Source of the DNA: Pseudomonadota bacterium
GTDB taxonomy: Bacteria; Pseudomonadota; Gammaproteobacteria; Burkholderiales; Rhodocyclaceae
Assembly (NCBI GenBank): GCA_018240785.1
Contig: JAFEFC010000004.1
Coordinates: 52,842-116,841 of the forward strand
DNA length: 64,000 nucleotides
Direction of reading: 5' to 3'
In this document: one piece after another, positions 63,859 to 64,000 of the stretch
Layout: each line of letters begins with the position of its first letter
Numbering within the stretch: the first letter of the stretch is position 1
Program-made: the position numbers and the translations under genes
Notes under the pieces: generated by a model
Databases searched by the model: none
Seen by the model: only the letters and a program-made list of their open reading frames with translations
What the model was told of the DNA's origin: nothing

Positions 63859-64000
63859 GTGCGCCCAGCATGGGCGCACTCCTGCGGGTGCAAGTCCCGC
63901 CGTAAGTTGATCACAGCGAACGAAGTGAAGCGCAACTGCGTGAGGGTGGCCGAGCGTGGGAAGGAAGCGTGGAACGTAAGCTGCGAGCCGATGGACAAGA
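63859..64000 (+). mobile_element. Group II intron, 5' end only
   Basis: The sequence starts GTGCGCCCAGCATGGGCGC, the bacterial group II 5' splice consensus GUGYG with the following short hairpin. It continues with GGGTGCAAGTCCC, a typical domain I segment. The later AACTGCGTGAGGGTGGCCG and GGGAAGGAAGCGTGGAACG are also usual domain I text. The element is cut by the window end, so its reverse transcriptase and its class cannot be seen. It begins four bases after the rpsI terminator. Insertion behind terminators is the habit of class C introns, but the class call is open. Confidence 0.8.

Noticed and set aside
1-64000. CRISPR array, prophage, integron or complete IS element
   Set aside because: No regularly spaced repeats, phage genes, attC-like series or transposase frame were found. 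The intron at the right edge is the only mobile element.

Overview
The window is GC-rich DNA from a Gram-negative bacterium, most likely a betaproteobacterium of the Rhodocyclales/Zoogloeaceae type (Thauera- or Azoarcus-like). This rests on the gene content (MsrPQ, a YgiF-type CYTH-CHAD protein beside glnE, yhdP-nitrilase-tldD, a rubrerythrin/Fe-S protein/DUF3501 cluster, aerobic Coq7, Kup, a 16-stranded porin) and on the very GC-biased third codon positions. The assignment is an inference from gene content, with no phylogeny behind it. Most of the sequence is chromosomal housekeeping DNA. No rRNA, tRNA, CRISPR array or complete insertion sequence was found.

Layout. 1-2.1 kb: the end of a TRAP transporter membrane gene facing a TakP-like 2-oxoacid binding protein. 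2.2-6.5 kb: pmbA/tldE, darP (yjgA), mogA, and msrPQ (periplasmic methionine-sulfoxide repair, whose molybdenum cofactor depends on the pathway that includes MogA). 6.5-12.6 kb: a decayed lipoprotein gene, aroG, repeat DNA, dinB overlapping an ABC exporter, and a porin. 12.8-16.8 kb: a cobalamin adenosyltransferase, then a ribbon-helix-helix/PIN toxin-antitoxin pair packed directly against alaS. 16.9-20.1 kb: a YbfB-like MFS exporter divergent from a Cys/Met-metabolism PLP enzyme, then a periplasmic FKBP. 20.2-24.1 kb: a two-hotdog thioesterase, then an electrophile-response cluster (TetR, YqhD-like aldehyde reductase, Old Yellow Enzyme) with two matching operators. 24.2-31 kb: algC-type phosphomannomutase, a YheT-like hydrolase, ilvE plus a zinc-finger protein, and nudJ, an unknown secreted protein, mnmA and yaiI. 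31-35.3 kb: a shortened KdpD, KdpE and Kup.

35.4-41.4 kb holds an unknown gene, sixA, the CYTH-CHAD triphosphatase and glnE, all on the minus strand. 41.6-49.5 kb holds yhdP, a nitrilase, tldD and a stand-alone HD-GYP protein on the plus strand. 49.5-54.1 kb is the most interesting part: a GlrK-QseG-GlrR envelope two-component operon lies divergent to a bactofilin gene. The space between them carries a textbook sigma-54 promoter and two perfect TGTC-N10-GACA sites of the kind GlrR binds in enterobacteria. 54.2-57.3 kb: a lytic transglycosylase, proS and rppH. 57.4-61.8 kb: a CBS protein, then rubrerythrin, a two-[4Fe-4S] CCG-domain protein, DUF3501, a CNP1-like protein and coq7; the last four are joined by overlapping stop and start codons.

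61.9-64 kb: an OsmC-like protein, an AT-richer stretch ending in a candidate small RNA with a C-rich anti-Shine-Dalgarno-like loop and a strong terminator, rplM-rpsI with their promoter and terminator, and the first 142 bases of a group II intron inserted 4 bases after that terminator and running off the window.
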